In this document: positions 59,200 to 64,000 of the stretch, piece after piece
Numbering within the stretch: position 1 is the stretch's first letter
Layout of the letters: each line of letters starts with the position of its first letter
Origin: Sparassis latifolia
Lineage: Eukaryota; Basidiomycota; Agaricomycetes; Polyporales; Sparassidaceae
Assembly (NCBI GenBank): GCA_018466975.1
Contig: CM031558.1
Coordinates: 496,001-560,000 of the forward strand
DNA length: 64,000 bases
Direction of reading: 5' to 3'
Translations under genes and position numbers: made by a program
The notes under the pieces: generated by a model
What the model saw: only the letters and a program-made list of their open reading frames with translations
The model's database searches: none
What the model was told of the DNA's origin: nothing

Positions 59200-61560
59200 T
59201 TTCGTGCCCGCGCTGGCGAGCGTCACTTGCCCTGCCTTCTTCTTTCCCGATACCTTTGCAGCCTTCTCAGCTCTCTTTGCAGCAGCTTTCTCTGCCTTCA
59301 GCGCAGCGATGGTGGCTGCACTCCTGTCCTCATACATCTGTAATAAAACTGCGATCAGCGCAGATTCAAGCGTTGATATAGATAACTCACCTTCCGTTCC
59401 GCTGATTCGAGGGCCTCCCACGCAGATTGGAATTGTTCTCGGATTCTCCTTCATGAGTCTTGAGCCAGTCTTTTGCAAACAAATTCCTGGAAGCCGACAA
59501 TAAGCATAAATGATAGAGGGGATGAGACTCACGATGCGGTGCTTGAGCTGTTGGCGAACATCTTGGGCGATTTTTCTTCTTCTTCGGTTGCATTGTAGGT
59601 ACCGCTGTGCGAACCGAGTCCGTCACGATATCGCCGGAAGTAAGTGCTGGAAGTTCGGATGCTGGAGGGATTACAGTAGCAGCAGATGTTGAGGTTGTTG
59701 CTGTTTGTGCTGTAGCAGGAGTCATATCGAACATGTCGGCACTTGAATCTAAAGTTCAGCATGAGTTTGCTGTAAAGATGGAATGTACATACAGAGGATC
59801 AAGAGGCTGAGTTGAGATGCGACGGCACCCATTACAATGAGAACAACCGGACAATAATATATTTCAAGGGCGCACCATTGAGTTTGTCGGGTTTCGAGCT
59901 GTGGTCGGGACTGAAGTGCTTGCGATAGGCGTCTGCTGTCGTTCGTGGGTGCCAGGGTCCGTATCATCTCGCTGTCCTGAAGCCGTAGTGGGGTCACAAG
60001 CAGAGCCGGCAAGTCCAAGACTAGCATCAATATATTCAAGCTCTTCGTCGTTCTCGTTGGCAACAGGTGATCCGGATTCGGCAGGAGTGATAGCGATAGC
60101 AGAGATAAGAGCGACGGCGCTACTGGAAGACGATTGAACATTCACGGCAGGATTTGCAGACTCTCGAGTGTACAGTATCAGGAGTAGGATTAGATATCGA
60201 TATTGAGTTCGAAGATGGGGTGGAAGAAGACATGGTTGCTTTGACGCGCTTGGTTGGTTGAGAGTCGTCTTCGGAAGAGTCCATGTCTGATGCAGAGCGG
60301 GCCTTACGTTTCGAATGAGCACGGGAATGAGCACGAGAACGAGACCGAGAGGCAGATTTCATCTCGTCGCCTTTAGACCGAGTAGTGCGCCACTGAGAGT
60401 AGGAGTCGATCGCAAGGCGTTCGGCTTTCCAGTCTCCATGGCAAAGTCTCAGTTCAGGACAGCGAAGACTCATCTGCTTATAATAGAAAGCTGCGACGTT
60501 CGCAGTTTTTGCACCCCAAGTCTCCGGCACATGGCCCTCGTTCCATAGTTGTGCCCAAATTTCTCTGGCAACGCGCCGAATCTCGCCGGCCCGATTGTCG
60601 CTGACGGTTTCACCGTGTTCATCCTCCAGGTACAGTGCCCGGCGTATGGTCTTTTTCTTCTTGGTAGCATTGGGTTTCTTGCTCCGCCGATCTTCGCTTT
60701 CTTGCTGTTCATCTGTGCTGTGTTCGGCATTGATACTTTCAGGGATCTGTAGAATTCCTCCCTCCATGATTAGAATCTTCCTATATGCGTTCCACTCATC
60801 AAGCGTCCAGAAAGCGAACACCGGATAGTCGCTCTTGCAAAGGGGTGCTCCACCGCTAGTCGAAAAAGACAGAGCGCATGGTCCTGAGATGTCAGAAGAA
60901 CCGGGAAAGTTTGATGGCTGAGAGGGTTCGCTGTTCATGAGGAGGACTGCTTGCGGCACGGCTTCAACAAGTTTCGAATATGTCTCCCTGCGGAACAAGG
61001 TAATAAGCAGCATATATGCGCAAAAAGTGAGAGATAAAACTTCGAACTTACTTTAGAATTTGTTCCCGTGCATTCAGCGCGTGTATTTCCATCTTTTGGC
61101 GCATATAAGCATCACGCAGGCCAAGATATGCTTGATTTTGAAATTTCAACAGAGTTTCATGGTTTGCGTTGGCGATTGTTTGTGGGACCGCATTACCTGG
61201 CATAGATAATGATGGCTTATTTTGTATGGTCAGTAATTTCCAGCTTAATATATAAATACACATACTCTGCGAAGAAAACTCCCAACTGGGTGTGTTCTGT
61301 CCTTGCGTGGATGGAAAAGGTGTATTTGATCTTGAAGTGTGTCTGCTATGATATATGAGCGGTGTAAAATCGGGATTTACTGGGCCGAGAGTGTGAATGT
61401 GTCTGATGGGCGAGATGGGCCAGGCATGACAGCGATGTCGTCGTCATCGCAGTGCTCTTGTGAGTGATACCTAATGGGACTAAGAAGGCGCGGTTGACCG
61501 ACATTGCAAGGAGAACGTGAATGTGCAGAAAAAGCCGCTGGTATAATGGGCATAATGATC
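59200..61560 (-). CDS. Transposon accessory protein with coiled coil and basic tail
   Basis: Multi-exon gene; outer limits are approximate. Best-supported exons run from about 61437 (MPGPSRPSDTFTLS) through NHETLLKFQNQAYLGLRDAY and HALNAREQILK, joined in phase to ETYSKLVEAVPQAV. Next comes a domain with YPVFAFWTLDEWNAYRK, RALYLEDEHGETVSDNRAGE, VAREIWAQLWNEGHVPETWG and CPELRLCHGDWKAERLAIDSY, then RSRSRAHSRAHSKRKARS. Further exons toward 59200 add Thr/Ser-rich and Lys/Ala-rich pieces (QFQSAWEALESAERK, LKAEKAAAKRAEKAAK). The DWKAE...Y domain recurs in basidiomycetes beside DNA transposases, so it is probably element-encoded; a DNA-binding accessory role is inferred. Exact exon borders in the 3' half are not fully resolved. 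Confidence 0.6.
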
Positions 61561-61727
61561 TGGAGTTCTGTTCGACTGGATGCAGGAGGATAATATCGTG
61601 GATTGTAGTGGCCTTACTATGACATGCTATGACGCGTTCGAATAGCAGAGTCGCTATCACGTGATCGTTCTTCGCTTGGGCACTCTGGAGTCACAGAATT
61701 CATACTTCGTAGACTGTACTTGCAACT

Positions 61728-62534
61728 ATGCCGTCGTCTACTTCCAGCCACACTGAGGAAGAATCTCTTTTAGAACCTGAAAATCTCTCTTCTCCTGGCA
61801 TTCATATACCTCCAGTTTTCCGTGCATTTCTTGAGACATTCGAGGCGTCATCTCAATACTCCTCTCCCGAGGATCCTACCGTGCACCACTATCATTCGCG
61901 CCTTCTGGAGCTATCCCGTGTCTGTGAACTCCTGGCTTTCAAACTCGCAGATCAGACTCATAATCTTAACACTCTCGGCTTACTATATTCTGTCGAAATC
62001 GGCAAAGGCATCTCTCTTCTGCAGAGTATCCTTCCACCGGCATTCAATCAGCTCGCAGAACTACAATCCGGGTGAGTGTGCTCCTTTGTGTCACTCTCAA
62101 TAACTGACTGACACCTACAAATATGCAGAATTAACAGAGAGCATGCAGTAGGAGTAGTTCTCGCAGCCGAGGAACATGCTCCCGCTCGGGAAAACATCGT
62201 AGCCGTAGCCGAGGGAGACAATGTAGCAGCTGTAGCCGAGGGAGACATCGTAGCTGAGGAAGACCTCATACCCCAGGTAGATGCTGTGGCCAAGGAAGAC
62301 TCCGTTGAAGAGGAAGAGACCAAAGCTATCGCACTAGCACCCATCCTACATCTCCTGCCAGCAACTCCACCCCGGCCATCCGGCTGGTTCACACCAGTAC
62401 CTACGTCTTGTCCTGAAGAGATTGAACTCTGTATATCCGCTCATAGCACACCTTCCGCTAGTTCTCCATTTACTGTTATACCAACTTCTGATCCACTTGA
62501 ACAAACCCTCACATTTTTCGACTATATCGATTAA
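61728..62534 (+). CDS. Hypothetical acidic protein within the transposon
   Basis: Two exons, 61728-62071 and 62129-62534, 249 residues, with consensus GTGAGT donor and GCAG acceptor in phase. The N-terminal half is predicted helical (PPVFRAFLETFEASSQYSS, HYHSRLLELSRVCELLAFKL, LGLLYSVEIGKGISLLQS). The second half has an acidic imperfect repeat built on VAAVAEGD and VAEED, then a Pro/Ser-rich tail. It lies head-to-head with the accessory coiled-coil gene and ends 20 bp before the convergent transposase. Unknown family; element-encoded by position. Confidence 0.65.
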
Positions 62535-62554
62535 CCTAATATTTCTCTACTAAT

Positions 62555-64000
62555 TCAATCGTTCTCCACTGATTGCAACTCGCCCGCCATCAGTCCAACC
62601 TCCAAGCCTGTCTTCTCAACAACAAAAAATCGATCTGATCTCTCCGCCTGCTCTCCGGCTCCTGCACCACCATAGAATGGTTCTGGAATCATGCCAACGA
62701 CTGCAATGATGTTCTCAATATCCACAACCATTAGCGCAGCATCCCCTTGAGGATGACACATCCATACGGTGTTGTAGGAGCGCTGCAAGATGATCGCATC
62801 CGGCTCAGAATATAAACGTATCACTGCAAGGGCCGAACTTTGTGCGTGACCTGTTTCAGCTTGAAAGTAATACTGAACTTCACCGAAATGAGTTGTCCCA
62901 TTAATATCGAGCTTAAAAAAGGTCCTCGATGTCAATATATATGATTGCAAGTGGATCGTGCGTGCTTTGACATTGCGAGACATGCGCACATTTTCGTCAA
63001 TCGTTTGCCCTCGCCATATACGAGCGTGCTGTCTGTCCATTCGGTAGGCCCAAACGAGCCCACTTGGCCAGTTTTGGATCCCAATCCTTCGCGCCATGGA
63101 TGTGAGTAGCCCGTGGTCTATCATGTACCTCCGAATTGCATTAACTTCTCCTACAGCCCGAATATGCTGTCCTGCCTTTTGCCGAGGATGCCGGAGATTG
63201 TACCCACTATTAAGTTGCACCGTCTTTTCATCCTGAGAATTGTCCTTCTCTTCTAGGGCGCGAGATGAGGTACCATAATCTTCACCGCATTGACTTGAGA
63301 ACGCCGTAAACCACGTTGTGATAAATTGGCGTAAGGATTAGATGGCTGTTTGATCTCTTCGCCAAGATTTCCAATCGTGCGCTCCATTGTCCACTGAGTG
63401 TAGTAAATAAGTGGACCAAGACGAACTACTTCGGGGCCCAGATGTCCGAGGGTGTGAGTGCAAGGTCGACAGAAATGTAGACGAGAAGGAAGACGTTGGT
63501 AATAGAGAAGTTCAAACTCCTCAATGAACTCGAGCATTGTTGTATGTGCAAGCTTGAGCTGTGCAGAAGTGAGCTTGCGCTGGTGAAATATCCGAACAGC
63601 GAGTACGAGTTTGCAAAAGTTACGCCAATATTTTTCAGGCAGAATCGGTCGCAAGAGAGCCGGGAGAAAGCCGTAGACATAATTCAGGAATTCCTTGGCC
63701 TTGTATCCACTAGATATCTTCTCTGCAGGATTTCGCGGTGGTCGGTCAAATGACCCAGGAAGATACGGGCGTGCATCTGCAACCATCTTGCCGTGAATCT
63801 GCCAGATCTCACCTACAAGAACTACCCAATCCCACTCTGATTTATCGTCATCTTTGTCGCACTCGAGCGTTCCACGGAATAGAGGGATGAGCAGGTCTGG
63901 AATATTGAGAGATGCGAGGTGCATGAGATCGAGCGCACAGCATGTAGGTGGAAGCAGAATACGAGAGAGGCCGCTGAGAATACTCGGCTTGGCGATACCA
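62555..64000 (-). CDS. Tnp2-family transposase, C-terminal part, frameshifted
   Basis: Open to the window edge, so the DDE catalytic core lies mostly outside. Frame 1 (to 63253) has LDLMHLASLNIPDLLIPLFRG, SGYKAKEFLNYVYGFLPALL, EKYWRNFCKLVLAVRIFH, EFIEEFELLYYQRLPSRLHF, RPCTHTLGHLGPEVVRLGP and QWTMERTIGNLGEEIKQPS, hallmark Tnp2/CACTA sequence. The C-terminal domain continues in another frame (ALEEKDNSQDEKTVQ on to MSRNVKARTIHLQ, FGEVQYYFQA, MVVDIENIIAVVGMIP, FFVVEKTGLEV). The shift lies at about 63253-63262 and needs one inserted base to restore, so this copy is probably inactive unless an unseen intron explains it. A possible intron lies between TIHLQ and NGTTHFGEVQ. Confidence 0.82.

Larger units (their letters stand above)
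58793..64000. mobile_element. CACTA/Tnp2-type DNA transposon, right end outside window
   Basis: Holds a Tnp2-family transposase (minus strand, running off the window) plus two accessory genes. The left end is tentatively set at CACTGTGACTACAC (58793), since CACTA-superfamily termini begin CACTA/CACTG. It is followed by direct subterminal units of the form CTCG-CGT-GTG-GAGC at 58806-58850 and a very GC-rich 180-bp tract (58860-59040). The boundary cannot be confirmed without the other terminus. Confidence 0.6.

Noticed and set aside
1..64000. CRISPR array, prokaryotic operons or riboswitches
   Set aside because: The sequence is eukaryotic with spliced genes; no array of regularly spaced identical repeats was seen.

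Overview
The window looks like nuclear DNA of a basidiomycete fungus, most likely an Agaricomycete. Genes are split by many short introns (about 50-60 nt) and packed on both strands. Several families are typical of that group: a long F-box protein, FunK1-type kinase, DUF6818-type DNA-binding protein, a WOPR (Gti1/Pac2) regulator, an arrestin-like protein and a Tnp2-type transposase. Exon boundaries below were assigned by reading GT...AG (rarely GC...AG) junctions that keep the conserved protein frame; none has transcript support. The species cannot be named from sequence alone. Layout. 1-8.1 kb: TSC13 (very-long-chain enoyl-CoA reductase), GET4 (tail-anchored protein insertion), an F-box gene and an MFS transporter. 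8.1-17 kb: a gene-poor stretch, a zinc-binding-like disordered protein, a 2.0-kb terminal-inverted-repeat element carrying a DUF6818-type gene, and a split-RING protein. 17.7-29.5 kb is a housekeeping block: a small unknown protein, an aldo/keto reductase, an arrestin-like protein, a J-domain protein, the proteasome assembly chaperone NAS6/gankyrin, TFIIH subunit TFB2 (divergent from NAS6) and a WOPR transcription factor. 29.5-36.5 kb has no recognisable gene but holds a 767-bp inverted-repeat element. 36.6-40 kb: a BBC1/AIM3-type protein with a C-terminal frameshift and a truncated BSD2-like fragment. 41-50.4 kb contains four related two-zinc-finger segments on the minus strand: one intact gene with a Ser/Arg repeat, one with an acidic repeat, one broken copy, and one fused behind a FunK1 kinase lobe. 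The broken copy ends in repeat DNA exactly where the kinase begins. 52.9-58 kb: an unrecognised 533-residue protein and two possible small secreted proteins. 58.8 kb to the right edge is a CACTA/Tnp2-type DNA transposon with two accessory genes and a frameshifted transposase that runs off the window. How it works together. The conserved genes serve separate basic functions (sphingolipid elongation, GET pathway, proteasome assembly, TFIIH, actin patches) and form no obvious pathway cluster. The mobile-element and repeat-driven zones (11.8-13.8, 35.4-36.2, 41-50 and 58.8-64 kb) are where novelty is most likely, above all the repeat-bearing zinc-finger family and its kinase fusion.
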